Assembly: GCF_048323755.1 (NCBI RefSeq)
Contig: NZ_JBLWFS010000004.1
Location: 124,001 to 188,000 of the forward strand
DNA: 64,000 nucleotides
Direction: 5' to 3'
DNA from: Alkalihalobacterium sp048323755
Lineage (GTDB): Bacteria > Bacillota > Bacilli > Bacillales > Bacillaceae_F
Both the position numbers and the translations under genes were made by a program. The notes under the pieces were generated by a model, which was given only the letters and a program-made list of their open reading frames with translations, ran no database searches and was not told where the DNA came from. Positions 34,368 to 43,633 of the stretch are shown here, one piece after another (position 1 is the stretch's first letter; the number at the start of each line of letters is the position of its first letter).

Positions 34368-34757
34368 CTATTCCGTATCGTGCGGATGATTAACCATATG
34401 ATGTGCCGTAAAGGTTAGACGACTAAAGATTTGGTCTCGCAAAGGTCCTTGTAGACCAACTTCGTCCATAGCTTCCTTCATGCAAGCTAACCAAGCGGAA
34501 GCACCGGTTGGAGTAATTTTAAAAGGCATATGTCTTGCTCTTAACATAGGGTGACCGTGTTCTTCTGAGTATAACGTGGGCCCTCCAAGAAATTGTGTTA
34601 GAAATTGCTTTTGTTTTCTTGCCGTTTCTGTTAAATCATCTGGAAAAATCGGTGCAAGCACTGGGTGTCGGCTTACTTTATCATAAAAGGTATCCACTAA
34701 TTTGCTTAAAAGCTCAGCTCCACCTATTGCGTCATATGGTGTTTGATGTTCTGACAT
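34368..34757 (-). CDS. yjbI: Truncated haemoglobin, group II (YjbI)
   Basis: A 129-residue haem protein of the truncated globin family. Typical segments are YDAIGG at the start, FYDKVSRHPVLAPIFP, FLGGPTLYSEEHGHPMLRARHMPF with the proximal His region, and WLACMKEAMDE, whose Trp is typical of group II. It may bind oxygen or nitric oxide, and the yjbI-spxH operon suggests a redox role. Start ATG 34757 follows AAAGGAG. It is transcribed first, and spxH follows. Confidence 0.93.
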   Translation of the reverse strand: MSEHQTPYDAIGGAELLSKLVDTFYDKVSRHPVLAPIFPDDLTETARKQKQFLTQFLGGPTLYSEEHGHPMLRARHMPFKITPTGASAWLACMKEAMDEVGLQGPLRDQIFSRLTFTAHHMVNHPHDTE

Positions 34758-34892
34758 AGTTATCTCCTTTAAGAGGCTGTTTTAGTAACTTATTACTTAA
34801 ACCCATTTTAGCAATGGTGTCTTCGAACATCAAATAATCTGATTTGAGATGCTATTAAGTTGCAAACATATCGCAGAAATAATGAATAAAAG

Positions 34893-35180
34893 CCTGTTAC
34901 CGTATACTTTGTTGCTTTTGGACTGTTTTCCCTTCACGCTGTGCTGAAGAGCCAAGCATACGGTTGGCTTGCGGTCGAAAAGCAAAAAAGCAACATACTT
35001 TGAGAAAGGTTGTTTTCGTAAACTTTGTTGCTATTGGACCGTTTTTTGAATATAAATCAGCCCTAATGGATAAATTCATTTATCCATCTGGCTGATTTAT
35101 ATTCAAAAGCTTCACGCTAAAGCGTGAAGAACCAAGCTTTCGCTTGGTTACGGTCCAATAGCTAAAAGCAACATTCTTTT
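34893..35180. repeat. Tandem nested hairpin repeats (two related units)
   Basis: Unit 1 (about 34904-35000): GTTGCTTTTGGAC pairs with GTCGAAAAGCAA..., enclosing CTTCACGC..GAAG and AGCCAA..TTGGCT stems. Unit 2 (about 35022-35177): GTTGCTATTGGACCG pairs with CGGTCCAATAGC...GCAAC, enclosing three hairpins: GAATATAAATCAGCC / GGCTGATTTATATTC (35048-35104), CTTCACGCT / AGCGTGAAG and AACCAAGC / GCTTGGTT. No gene is credible here. The structure suggests a dispersed non-coding element of Bacillus. Confidence 0.65.
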
Positions 35181-35207
35181 AGAAAAGAGCTTTGAGAAAA
35201 GACCAAA

Positions 35208-35245
35208 TAAAAAAATGCCTGGAGAGTCATCTTCCAAGCATTTCA
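35208..35245 (-). terminator. Terminator of cwlQ
   Basis: AAATGCCTGG / CCAAGCATTT stem; on the minus strand followed by TTTTTTT. Confidence 0.75.
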
Positions 35246-35263
35246 AATTCCTTACTTATTCTT

Positions 35264-35920
35264 TTATGCATTTAAGAATGTATTCATCACTTTTGGTACA
35301 TAATTTTGTGTTTCTCTAAATGGAGGAATCCCCCCGTATTTATCTACGTTTCCGGGACCAGCATTATAAGCGGCTAAAGCAAGGCGAGTATCTCCATTGT
35401 AGCGGTTCAGCATTTGACGTAAATATTTAGCACCGCCTTCAATATTTTGCTGCGGATCATAAACATTGGTAACACCTAAAGACCTTGCTGTTGCAGGCAT
35501 AAGTTGCATTAGTCCACCAGCTCCAGCACGACTTGTTGCACTTGGATTAAAATTAGACTCATGCTTAATTACAGCAACGATAAGCTTTGGATCTAAATTA
35601 TACTTTTGGGCTGCGTCGTTAATCCATTGTTTATACGTGTCAACACGAGAATTTCCCGTTTCCTTTAACGGTTTAACGGTTCCACTTGTTACGGATTGAA
35701 GCTGTTCAAGTTTATCAATCTCTAGTTTGGCTATCGGATGTAAAAACAAATCCATATTCCGTTGGTGTGGATTTAATTTTACATTCATTTTACCCATTTC
35801 TTCTTGGATAAAGTCTGAAAATAAGGATTGAAATGGGGAATTACCAGTTGTGGTACTTGGTGCTCTAAATTGTCTAATTGCATTCATTTCTGATATTTGT
35901 TGGAACATCATATTGTTCAT
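35264..35920 (-). CDS. cwlQ: Lytic transglycosylase CwlQ (YjbJ)
   Basis: A 218-residue protein with a C-terminal SLT (soluble lytic transglycosylase) domain, residues about 100-215. The catalytic Glu is in IKHESNF and the substrate motifs are GAGGLMQLMPATA and ALAAYNAGPG. The N-terminal 90 residues are low-complexity and there is no classical signal peptide, as in B. subtilis YjbJ, which has muramidase and transglycosylase activity. CCGAGGTG precedes the ATG. The place between yjbI and yjbK is conserved. Confidence 0.9.
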   Translation of the reverse strand: MNNMMFQQISEMNAIRQFRAPSTTTGNSPFQSLFSDFIQEEMGKMNVKLNPHQRNMDLFLHPIAKLEIDKLEQLQSVTSGTVKPLKETGNSRVDTYKQWINDAAQKYNLDPKLIVAVIKHESNFNPSATSRAGAGGLMQLMPATARSLGVTNVYDPQQNIEGGAKYLRQMLNRYNGDTRLALAAYNAGPGNVDKYGGIPPFRETQNYVPKVMNTFLNA

Positions 35921-36011
35921 TTACGGCACCTCGGACTGAATAGAATACTATAATCTAGTTTATAGTACACTACATAAATAGACAATATCCGATTTATGGA
36001 TATTATATAAA

Positions 36012-36599
36012 TTAGAAGCTTTGTAGCTGCTGTTTTCGTTCGAAAAAACGAACGATTTTATTCATCGTTGGCCTCTTCGGTATATTGTGTTGTTGCAGTA
36101 TATCTTCAAACAACGAATTGACTTCTTCTATACTAGTTCCTTCAATTTCAAGTTCATAGTCGACAATATCAAAATATTGACTAATGTCTAGAACAACTAA
36201 TTGGTTTTTATAAGTGACTTCAGCTCGAGAAGTAGTGAGCGAACCTAAACAAGTAAATTGATTAAGGGGTACACTCAACGCTTTGACATCTACTTTCACT
36301 TCACCATCAGGAAGCTTCCCTGTTTCGATCATTTGTTCGGCCTCTTCTTTCGAAACTATTTGATTGGTTTCCATCAATCCTACTTCATTTGGTTGCTTTA
36401 ATGTGATAACATATTGACCATTTTTTTCGCGGATACGAAGAGCAGATTTTTTTTCTTTTAAGTCGAAATTACTTGTTTCAAAGTAATGATTGGTTTGGGT
36501 AACAAACTGATTGTCTTCAATTGAAAGGTAGTGTTGTAAACGATAAAGTTCGTCTTTAGTTAACAAGTTTTTTGCTTCAATTTCTATTTCACGGGTCAT
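36012..36599 (-). CDS. yjbK: CYTH-domain protein YjbK
   Basis: A 195-residue CYTH (adenylate cyclase/thiamine triphosphatase-like) tunnel protein. The N-terminal EIEIEAK carries the ExExK metal/triphosphate motif, with further charged strands (ALRIREKNGQYVITLK, DISQYFDIVDYELEIEG). Such proteins hydrolyse inorganic triphosphate or similar compounds. Cellular role in Bacillus is not settled. AAGGAG lies 8 nt before the ATG. It is divergent from yjbL. Confidence 0.9.
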   Translation of the reverse strand: MTREIEIEAKNLLTKDELYRLQHYLSIEDNQFVTQTNHYFETSNFDLKEKKSALRIREKNGQYVITLKQPNEVGLMETNQIVSKEEAEQMIETGKLPDGEVKVDVKALSVPLNQFTCLGSLTTSRAEVTYKNQLVVLDISQYFDIVDYELEIEGTSIEEVNSLFEDILQQHNIPKRPTMNKIVRFFERKQQLQSF

Positions 36600-36818
36600 C
36601 TATATGTACTCCTTAACATTAATGTTTTTATGGTTAGGATTGCAGAATAAAATAAAATGATATTTACTTAGTTAAACAAAGTGAATTGCCTTTCCCCTCA
36701 TTATGTCATATATGATAATAACGAACAATGAGTTATATAATGGATTTGTATTCTTGTCTACGTGTAAATTATGGTAAGATGGTTACGTAACAATAAGTGG
36801 TAATAGGAGGACCAAAGC

Positions 36819-37199
36819 ATGAAACATATAGAAATCAACAAAATTTCAACAAAAGAGGATAAAATAATTTTACATAACTCACAACCTTTATCAAAAGACG
36901 AAGCATCATCACTACAGGCTGCGGGAAGAATGTTAGCAGATTCGGACCAATTGTCATTCATTTACCTTTTAGAAGATGATGAACGGTATCGTCATGTAAG
37001 TATTCCAGAATTTTTATGGTCTGATTTGTACTCAGAACTTAAGAACAAAGATAACGTGTATATTGAATTACTTCCTAACGAGGAGGTTCACTGCACTTCC
37101 TTTAAAGATGAAATTCTTTACCTGTTGGAAAATATTCAAGACAACAGTAATTATGGTGATAAAATGGTGGAAGCTGTTGGGAGAATTATTGCAAAATAA
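36819..37199 (+). CDS. yjbL: YjbL-like protein of unknown function
   Basis: A 126-residue soluble, acidic protein starting MKHIEINKISTKEDK, with ATAGGAGG before the ATG. Its position between yjbK and yjbM, divergent from the first and co-directional with the second, identifies it as the YjbL equivalent. No catalytic motif is visible. Likely first gene of the operon with sasB, NAD kinase and the pseudouridine synthase. Confidence 0.8.
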   Translation: MKHIEINKISTKEDKIILHNSQPLSKDEASSLQAAGRMLADSDQLSFIYLLEDDERYRHVSIPEFLWSDLYSELKNKDNVYIELLPNEEVHCTSFKDEILYLLENIQDNSNYGDKMVEAVGRIIAK

Positions 37200-37251
37200 T
37201 CAACATAGCTTTAATAAGTAGTCGATTATTTGAAGATAGGTTGGTGGTTGC

Positions 37252-37881
37252 ATGTACAATTGGGGTACGTTTTTGATCCCATATAAGCAAGCCGTTGAAG
37301 AATTAAAGATAAAATTTAAAGGGATTCGTGAACAATATCAAAGATCTTCTAAACATACACCGATTGAATTTGTAACTGGTAGGGTTAAGCCTGTTGCAAG
37401 TATTATTGATAAAGCAAAACGTAAAAATATACCCCTTACACGGATTGAAGAAGACATGCAAGACTTAGCTGGAATTCGTATTGTTTGTCAGTTTGTTGAA
37501 GATATTAATACTATTATTGAATTTATCCGACGACGGACAGATTTTGAAATCGTAGAAGAACGTGATTACATTAATCAAAAAAAAGATAGTGGCTATAGGT
37601 CCTATCATATTGTATTAAAGTATCCGGTCGAAACGATCGCAGGAAAAAAACAAATATATGTGGAATTACAAATCAGGACACTTGCGATGAACTTCTGGGC
37701 TACGATTGAACACTCTTTAAATTATAAATATAGTGGAGAAATTCCAGAATACTTCAAACAAAGATTACAACGTGCGGCTGAAGCTGCTTTTCAGTTAGAT
37801 GAAGAAATGTCTCAGATTCGTGAGGAAGTACAAGAAGCACAACGAATTATTTCTCATAAACATGATCGAATAAATAATTAA
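37252..37881 (+). CDS. sasB: Small alarmone synthetase SasB (RelQ/YjbM)
   Basis: A 209-residue GTP pyrophosphokinase with only the RelA/SpoT synthetase domain. It makes (p)ppGpp from ATP and GTP/GDP, raising alarmone levels during wall or alkaline stress. Motifs: KRKNIPLTRIEEDMQDLAGIRI, SGYRSYH (ATP/GTP binding) and ELQIRTLAMNFWATIEH. There is no hydrolase domain. It sits 32 nt before the NAD kinase gene in the conserved yjbLMNO order. Confidence 0.94.
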   Translation: MYNWGTFLIPYKQAVEELKIKFKGIREQYQRSSKHTPIEFVTGRVKPVASIIDKAKRKNIPLTRIEEDMQDLAGIRIVCQFVEDINTIIEFIRRRTDFEIVEERDYINQKKDSGYRSYHIVLKYPVETIAGKKQIYVELQIRTLAMNFWATIEHSLNYKYSGEIPEYFKQRLQRAAEAAFQLDEEMSQIREEVQEAQRIISHKHDRINN

Positions 37882-37913
37882 TAAATAAATAACTAAAGAT
37901 GGAGTCTGATGTT

Positions 37914-38708
37914 ATGAAATTTACCGTGACTTCTAGAGGCGATAACGTATCTAATGCGCTTCAGCAAAGAATTAAAACTTACTTAGTAGAGTTTGGATTA
38001 ACCTATGATGATGAGAAGCCCGAGATTGTCATTACGGTCGGTGGTGACGGTACTTTACTTCACGCCTTCCATACATATAAACATCGTTTAGAAGAAACAT
38101 CATTTGTTGGAATTCATACGGGGCACTTAGGTTTTTATGCGGATTGGATGCCAGAAGAAGTAGAAAAATTAGTTATCCATATAGCGAAAACCCCTTTTCA
38201 AATTGTGGAGTACCCTCTGTTAGAAGTTGTTTTAAGGCACTATGGAGAGAATAAATCAGAACGTTTACTTGCGCTTAATGAATGTACTGTGAAAAGTCCA
38301 GAAGAGTCGCTTGTTTGTAACGTCGAAATCAAAGGGGAAAAGTTTGAAACGTTTCGCGGAGATGGGTTATGTATTTCAACCCCATCTGGTAGTACTGCTT
38401 ATAATAAGGCACTTGGTGGAGCGATTTTGCATCCTTCACTCGCTTCAATCCAATTAGCTGAAATGGCATCTATTAATAATAGAATTTACCGAACAGTCGG
38501 ATCACCGCTCGTTTTACCACAGCACCATACGTGTTTACTAAAACCTCAGAATGATGTGAAATTGCAAATTTCAATCGACCATTTCTCGTGGAGTCATCAA
38601 AAGGTGAAGTCGATACAATGCCGGGTTGCAGAAGAAAAAATAAAGTTTGCAAGGTTCCGTCCGTTCCCGTTTTGGAAGCGTGTAAGGGAATCATTCATTG
38701 GAGACTAA
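37914..38708 (+). CDS. nadK: NAD kinase
   Basis: A 264-residue enzyme that phosphorylates NAD to NADP in the cytoplasm. The GGDGT motif (TVGGDGTLLHAF) near residue 45 and LNECTVK with the NE pair are diagnostic. CISTPSGSTAYNKALGG follows. ATG 37914 is chosen since GGAG lies upstream at usual spacing; a further ATG at 37899 lies on that site. Equivalent to YjbN/PpnKA. It overlaps none, and the next gene starts 5 nt later. Confidence 0.95.
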   Translation: MKFTVTSRGDNVSNALQQRIKTYLVEFGLTYDDEKPEIVITVGGDGTLLHAFHTYKHRLEETSFVGIHTGHLGFYADWMPEEVEKLVIHIAKTPFQIVEYPLLEVVLRHYGENKSERLLALNECTVKSPEESLVCNVEIKGEKFETFRGDGLCISTPSGSTAYNKALGGAILHPSLASIQLAEMASINNRIYRTVGSPLVLPQHHTCLLKPQNDVKLQISIDHFSWSHQKVKSIQCRVAEEKIKFARFRPFPFWKRVRESFIGD

Positions 38709-38713
38709 AAGCA

Positions 38714-39604
38714 ATGACTGGATTACAAATGAAATGGATCGTAGGAGACGATTGGGATGGGAAACTGTTACGAGCGTTTTTGAAAGAAGAAAAAAGATTG
38801 TCCAAACGAGCCTTAGCGGATATTAAATTTGCTGGAGGCTCCATTTTTGTAAATGGAGAATTTGCTACCGTTCGAAAAATATTGCAAATGAATGATGAAG
38901 TAGAAATTATTTTTCCTCCTGAAGTGAGAAGTGACAGTATTGTTCCAGAGAAGATAGGTCTCGATATCGTATTTGAAGATACTCATCTTCTTGTCGTAAA
39001 TAAGCCAGCTGGAATGCCAACGATTCCTTCAAGAGATCATTTAAGTGGGACATTAGCAAATGCGGTCTTACATTATTATGATGACCATGGCATTTCGTCA
39101 ACGTTCCATGCGGTCAATCGACTCGATAAAGATACTTCAGGGATCGTTGTCATTGCTAAACACCGCTTTGCTCATGACTTAATGGCAAAAGCACAACAAG
39201 CAGGCGGGATGCATAGAGAATACATTGCCATAACGCATGGGGTCATCACGTCCAAAAAAGGAACGATTACCGGACCGATCGGTAGAAAAACGGATAGTAT
39301 TATTGAACGTGAAGTACGTTCAGATGGACAAACGGCTATTACTCATTATAAAGTTCTTTCGCAAACTGCTGAAGAAACAGTAGTCCGAGTTAAACTTGAA
39401 ACAGGGAGAACTCATCAAATACGCGTTCACTTTTCCTACCTAGGACACCCATTAATTGGGGATGATTTATACGGCGGAGAACGAACAAAGATCGGAAGAC
39501 AAGCGTTGCATAGCTTTTACTGTTCGTTTTTACATCCTCTCACATTGGAAGAAATTAATTTAGAAGCGCCAATACCGTCTGATATGAAGAATTGGATTGT
39601 ATAA
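38714..39604 (+). CDS. yjbO: RluA/RluD-family pseudouridine synthase (YjbO)
   Basis: A 296-residue RNA-modifying enzyme. It has an N-terminal S4-like segment (KRALADIKFAGGSIFVNG) and a catalytic domain with NRLDKDTSGIV carrying the essential Asp. KLETGRTHQIRVHF and GHPLIGDDLYGG follow. It should convert uridine to pseudouridine in rRNA or tRNA. Start ATG 38714 follows GGAG by 11 nt; ATG 38729 is an alternative. It ends the yjbLMNO operon at a terminator. Confidence 0.9.
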   Translation: MTGLQMKWIVGDDWDGKLLRAFLKEEKRLSKRALADIKFAGGSIFVNGEFATVRKILQMNDEVEIIFPPEVRSDSIVPEKIGLDIVFEDTHLLVVNKPAGMPTIPSRDHLSGTLANAVLHYYDDHGISSTFHAVNRLDKDTSGIVVIAKHRFAHDLMAKAQQAGGMHREYIAITHGVITSKKGTITGPIGRKTDSIIEREVRSDGQTAITHYKVLSQTAEETVVRVKLETGRTHQIRVHFSYLGHPLIGDDLYGGERTKIGRQALHSFYCSFLHPLTLEEINLEAPIPSDMKNWIV

Positions 39605-39654
39605 AAAAAAGCCCACCTTCCTCATGAATATGAGAAGGTGAGGCCGCTTTTTTA
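39602..39654 (+). terminator. Terminator of the yjbL-yjbO operon
   Basis: Interrupted stem AAAAAGC..CACCTTC.CTCAT / ATGAG.AAGGTG..GCTTTTTT. Confidence 0.75.
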
Positions 39655-39662
39655 AAAGAGGA

Positions 39663-39870
39663 TGTTCAAAAAGTCCGGGAAAAATCTCTGTCGGTAGAAG
39701 ACCTTCGACTAAGAGCCCCACTTCCTGTGGGAACGTCGAAGTCACCACATCCTGTGGTAGCTTGTCAGCTTGTTCTTCCGCGCTTCACGTATTAATACCA
39801 TACGCTCCAGTACTCAGAGGGACTGTGCTTCCTCGAACTTCTCGGATCTTTTTGTCTTCCTTTTTGAACA
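39663..39870. mobile_element. MITE-like element, 208 bp with 11-bp inverted ends
   Basis: The ends are TGTTCAAAAAG and CTTTTTGAACA, perfect inverted repeats. The inside has small palindromes (CCCACTTCCTGTGGG and CCACATCCTGTGG) and no open frame with a start signal. It lies between the yjbO terminator and a convergent lipoprotein gene. Such elements are common in alkaliphilic Bacillus relatives. Target duplication was not clear. Confidence 0.6.
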
Positions 39871-39880
39871 CTCACTAAAA

Positions 39881-40324
39881 TCAATTGGTTTCTAGTTCGA
39901 CATTTGTGATTGGAAACCTAGTGATATCATCTCCGGCTTCATCAAAAATAACAACTTCGACGGCATCTGTTAACACTTCTTCAGCAAAGGTTTGCTCGAC
40001 TTCAAATGATTCCCCAATAAAAAACCCGCTGTTTGCTCCAATCTTAAAGGCTTCTGGAATTTGACTTTCATTAGCAAAGACAAGTGTTTCTTGTCCAAAT
40101 TCTTCAACTAATTCTTCGTTTAGTAATTCAAACTTCGCAAATAAATTAGGAGAGGATAAGTTACTCGTATTTTCAAGGCGGATGTAGAAAGTCAGCAAGT
40201 TTCTTTCCTCATCTAAAATGATTCTGCTTTGTTCCATATCCCCTTGAATTTCCAATTGGGGACCACAACTTGCAAGTACAAAAAGTGTTGAAAAAAGGAG
40301 GATTAGTTTTATAAAATGCATCAT
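39881..40324 (-). CDS. Small lipoprotein of unknown function
   Basis: A 147-residue secreted lipoprotein: signal peptide with lipobox LASC (Cys20), then a beta-rich domain with acidic stretches (residues 25-147). No known domain is recognised. GAAGGTG precedes the ATG pair. It lies 18 nt after prpE on the same strand, possibly the same transcript. Confidence 0.7.
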   Translation of the reverse strand: MMHFIKLILLFSTLFVLASCGPQLEIQGDMEQSRIILDEERNLLTFYIRLENTSNLSSPNLFAKFELLNEELVEEFGQETLVFANESQIPEAFKIGANSGFFIGESFEVEQTFAEEVLTDAVEVVIFDEAGDDITRFPITNVELETN

Positions 40325-40342
40325 ATTTCACCTTCTTATAAA

Positions 40343-41092
40343 TTACTCAATGGTATCGTCAAATTTTCGGAATTTCTCTCCAACGTAAGGCATCGTTGAT
40401 GGAACAGAAATGGTTTCTAATTCAGGATAGCGCAGGGCAGTAAGTTTTCCACCGAAAACACAACCTGTATCAATATTTACAGTATGATGAATAAAACGTG
40501 GTTCTTCGACTGGCGTGTGACCGTAGACGACCCAAGCATCACCGGAGTATTTTTTTGCCCAATCTCTTCTCACTGGTGATCCGTCCGGATGTTTTTCGCC
40601 TGTAATATCTCCATATAGGACGAACGTTTTTACTTTCTTATCGTGCCGGCCTATGTAATCTTGTCTAATACCAGCATGTGCAATAACGAGCTTTCCATCA
40701 TCTAAGACACCATAAAGGTCAGAGTTTTCGACGAGTTTCCGAAACTTCGAGCTTATTGAATTATAATCTTTGCGGGATAACTGTTCAAGTTCTGCGACTG
40801 TCGTTTCTAAACCGTGAGTCGTTTGAACTTTTCGACCGAGAAAATACCGGTAAAGTTTATCACAGTGGTTTCCAGGTACATAATGGGCAAGCTGCCGGTT
40901 GACGAGCTCATAAACGACTTCAATGACTTTAATAGAATAAGGCCCTCGATCTGTTAAATCGCCAACAAAAGCAAGTTTTCTCCCGTTTGGATGAAGCGGA
41001 ATGCCCTCTTGCCACTCATAGCCAAGCTTTTCAGTTATTTGGACGAATTCATCATAACAACCATGAATATCACCAATAATATCTATAGACAT
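40343..41092 (-). CDS. prpE: Bis(5'-nucleosyl)-tetraphosphatase PrpE
   Basis: A 249-residue PPP-family metallophosphatase. Motifs are GDIHG (9-13), GDLTDRG and GNHCDK. PrpE hydrolyses Ap4A-type dinucleotides and dephosphorylates proteins, with a role in spore germination reported for B. subtilis. ATG 41092 follows TTGGAGGAAA. It is in the conserved place between yjbO and yjbQ but on the opposite strand. Confidence 0.92.
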   Translation of the reverse strand: MSIDIIGDIHGCYDEFVQITEKLGYEWQEGIPLHPNGRKLAFVGDLTDRGPYSIKVIEVVYELVNRQLAHYVPGNHCDKLYRYFLGRKVQTTHGLETTVAELEQLSRKDYNSISSKFRKLVENSDLYGVLDDGKLVIAHAGIRQDYIGRHDKKVKTFVLYGDITGEKHPDGSPVRRDWAKKYSGDAWVVYGHTPVEEPRFIHHTVNIDTGCVFGGKLTALRYPELETISVPSTMPYVGEKFRKFDDTIE

Positions 41093-41267
41093 AATAGTTT
41101 CCTCCAATGTAAAAGTATAGTATTATAAAAACTTGTTCTTCTGCATAGTACAAGCCAAATCCCCATAAAATGAGGGGAATATGGTGTCCTATATTAGTTG
41201 GTTTTTGTACCATTGATTGAACATGGAACATTACATATGAAAACAATCGATTAAAAAGGAGGGAGCC

Positions 41268-43337
41268 ATGAATATTTTAGAAAATCCAATATCAAATCCA
41301 GTCTTAATTTTTGCAATTGCTATGGTAGTATTCCTGTTAGCTCCCATAATAATGGCGAGAATAAAAGTACCTGGTATTATTGGGTTAATCTTTGCAGGTG
41401 TCATTATTGGACCAAAAGGTTTAGGTATTCTCGATCGTGACCCGACAATTATATTATTAGGAACTGTTGGACTTTTATATATTATTTTTATCGCAGGACT
41501 AGAAATTGATTTAGAAGGCTTTAAAAAATATCGTCAACGTAGTATTGTGTTTGGCTCACTCTCGTTCACTATACCATTTATTTTTGGAACGTCTCTAGGG
41601 TTGCTTCTTCAATACTCAGTTCCTGCAGCAATTTTATTAGGATCTTTGTTAGGGTCGCACACCTTACTCGCATACCCGATTGCAAGTCGCTTAGGGATCT
41701 CGAAAAATAAAAGTGTCACAACGACTGTCGGTGGAACAATTATGACCGATACGTCAGCGTTACTGATTCTTGCAATCATAGCAGCATCGGTGGAAGGTGA
41801 TTTAAATCTAGCCTTCTGGTTTACGATGCTTTTATCCTTAGCCCTTTATGTAGGGATTGTGCTCCTTGTTATTCCAGCGCTGGCACGATACTTTTTCCGT
41901 TCAATGAGTAGTGAAGGTACATTGGATTATATATTTGTCATGGCGGTTTTGTTTGTTACTGCTTTTTTTGCAACGATAGCTGGGTTAGAGCCAATTATTG
42001 GTGCCTTCCTAGCTGGTTTAGCTTTAAATCGTTTTATATTAGAGCATAGTCCGTTAATGAACCGAATTAAGTTCGTTGGTAACGCGATCTTTATTCCTTT
42101 CTTCTTATTATCTGTCGGAATGCTAATGGATATAAGAGTACTATTAAGTGAACCTAATGCTTGGATCTTAGCAGCAGCCATTGTTTTGTTTGTACAACTT
42201 GGTAAGTTTTTAGCGGCATGGGTAAGTGGAAAACTCTACAAATATTCAAAAGATGAAATACGACTTATGTTCGGGTTATCTGTCCCACAAGCGGCAGCAA
42301 CGCTTGCAGCAACACTAGTTGGCTTCGATTTAGGCTTATTTGATCAGGCGACAGTAAATGGTGTCATTGTTATGATTCTTGTGACTTGTATGGTAGGTCC
42401 TTATACCGTTGAAAAGTATGGACGGAAAATTGCGTTGCTAGAAGAACAACAACCGTATGAGCCCAATAATGCACCAGATCGTATTTTAGTTCCATTAGCG
42501 AATCCAAATTCAGTAGAAAATTTATTGAATTTATCATTTAGTTTACGAGGGAATAGTACAGAACCGATTTATCCGTTAACGGTCGCTAGGGAACAAAATG
42601 GTCGATCGGCAGAAAAAGTAGCTGAAGCTGAAAAAATGTTAGGAAAAGCACTTACTTATGCGTCGGGAGCCAATATTCCCGTACATTTATTAACACGTGT
42701 TGATCCAAACGTATCTTCAGGAATTCTTCGAGCGATTGAAGAAACGAGAATTACGAAAATTGTTATCGGGTGGAATGGTAAGTTATCAACCCCACAAAAA
42801 ATCTTTGGAGGGGTCCTCGATCAACTGCTCAATCGAACAAATGAGATGATTTTAGTATCTATGCTTGGCCATCCATTAAATACGACGAAACGAATTGTTC
42901 TTATTCTACCTTCGGGTGTCGATCATAAATCAGGCTATTATGAGGGTGTAAAGACAATTAAAGAAATGGCCAATAACATTGGGGCAAAATTATCAGTTCT
43001 TATCATTAAGGATGATAGTAAGTATTACAAGAATTCATTTGAACAAATGAAACCGGATGTTTCTATGAAATTTGCAAATGTAGAGACTTGGAATGAATTG
43101 ATAAACAATTATCTATTAATGCTAAAAAAAGATGACTTAGTCGTTGTATTAAGTGCTAGAAGAGGAACGATAGCGTGGCATCCAAAGTTAGAGGAACTCC
43201 CAAGGATCCTGGCGAAGTCCATCCCTGAAAGCTTTATTATTTTATTCCCGCCAGAACGAGATAAAGTAGATTTACGTGGTTCAAGAGGAACAGATGTACC
43301 GAGAACACTGCTTCCAAGAAGAGAATTTGATGATTAA
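41268..43337 (+). CDS. yjbQ: CPA2-family cation/proton antiporter (YjbQ-like)
   Basis: A 689-residue protein. The first 390 residues hold 12-13 membrane segments of a Na+(K+)/H+ exchanger, with the LGSLLGSHTLLAYP and TVGGTIMTDTSAL segments carrying the membrane acidic residues. The last 290 residues form soluble universal-stress-like domains (DRILVPLANPNSVEN, RIVLILPSGVDHKSGYYEG). It probably exports K+ or Na+ at high pH or osmotic change. GGAGGGAG precedes the ATG. Family length is usual. Confidence 0.9.
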   Translation: MNILENPISNPVLIFAIAMVVFLLAPIIMARIKVPGIIGLIFAGVIIGPKGLGILDRDPTIILLGTVGLLYIIFIAGLEIDLEGFKKYRQRSIVFGSLSFTIPFIFGTSLGLLLQYSVPAAILLGSLLGSHTLLAYPIASRLGISKNKSVTTTVGGTIMTDTSALLILAIIAASVEGDLNLAFWFTMLLSLALYVGIVLLVIPALARYFFRSMSSEGTLDYIFVMAVLFVTAFFATIAGLEPIIGAFLAGLALNRFILEHSPLMNRIKFVGNAIFIPFFLLSVGMLMDIRVLLSEPNAWILAAAIVLFVQLGKFLAAWVSGKLYKYSKDEIRLMFGLSVPQAAATLAATLVGFDLGLFDQATVNGVIVMILVTCMVGPYTVEKYGRKIALLEEQQPYEPNNAPDRILVPLANPNSVENLLNLSFSLRGNSTEPIYPLTVAREQNGRSAEKVAEAEKMLGKALTYASGANIPVHLLTRVDPNVSSGILRAIEETRITKIVIGWNGKLSTPQKIFGGVLDQLLNRTNEMILVSMLGHPLNTTKRIVLILPSGVDHKSGYYEGVKTIKEMANNIGAKLSVLIIKDDSKYYKNSFEQMKPDVSMKFANVETWNELINNYLLMLKKDDLVVVLSARRGTIAWHPKLEELPRILAKSIPESFIILFPPERDKVDLRGSRGTDVPRTLLPRREFDD

Positions 43338-43339
43338 TT

Positions 43340-43370
43340 TTAAACCTCCTATTATTAGGAGGTTTTTTGT
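43340..43370 (+). terminator. Terminator of yjbQ
   Basis: AAACCTCC / GGAGGTTT followed by TTT, with a 7-nt loop. Confidence 0.85.
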
Positions 43371-43414
43371 TGGGGATAATAATACCAAACATTTGTAGAA
43401 AGAGGGAAGATCGA

Positions 43415-43564
43415 ATGGAGATGGAACCAACCGTCATTTGTCCTAAATGTAAACATGAAAAGCCACTAAACCACTTATTAACAGCTCAATCGAATCAAAA
43501 TGTCATATTTGAATGTGAAAACTGTCACTTTATTAAACGGAATATTGTGACAAAAAAAGGTTAA
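43415..43564 (+). CDS. Small zinc-ribbon protein (49 aa)
   Basis: ATG 43415 follows AGAAAGAGGGAAG. Two Cys pairs, CPKC (9, 12) and CENC (34, 37), form a likely zinc ribbon. The rest is basic (KRNIVTKKG). In B. subtilis this place holds thiamine genes (tenA onward), which are missing here. No known family is recognised. Confidence 0.65.
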   Translation: MEMEPTVICPKCKHEKPLNHLLTAQSNQNVIFECENCHFIKRNIVTKKG

Positions 43565-43633
43565 TACCAATAAATGAAGAATATTATCAGGGATACCGTA
43601 CCAACAACTGAAAAACATGCTATACTCATACTA

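Noticed and set aside
34897..35079. Minus-strand open frame of 60 codons
   Set aside because: It lies within the nested hairpin repeats, without start signals.
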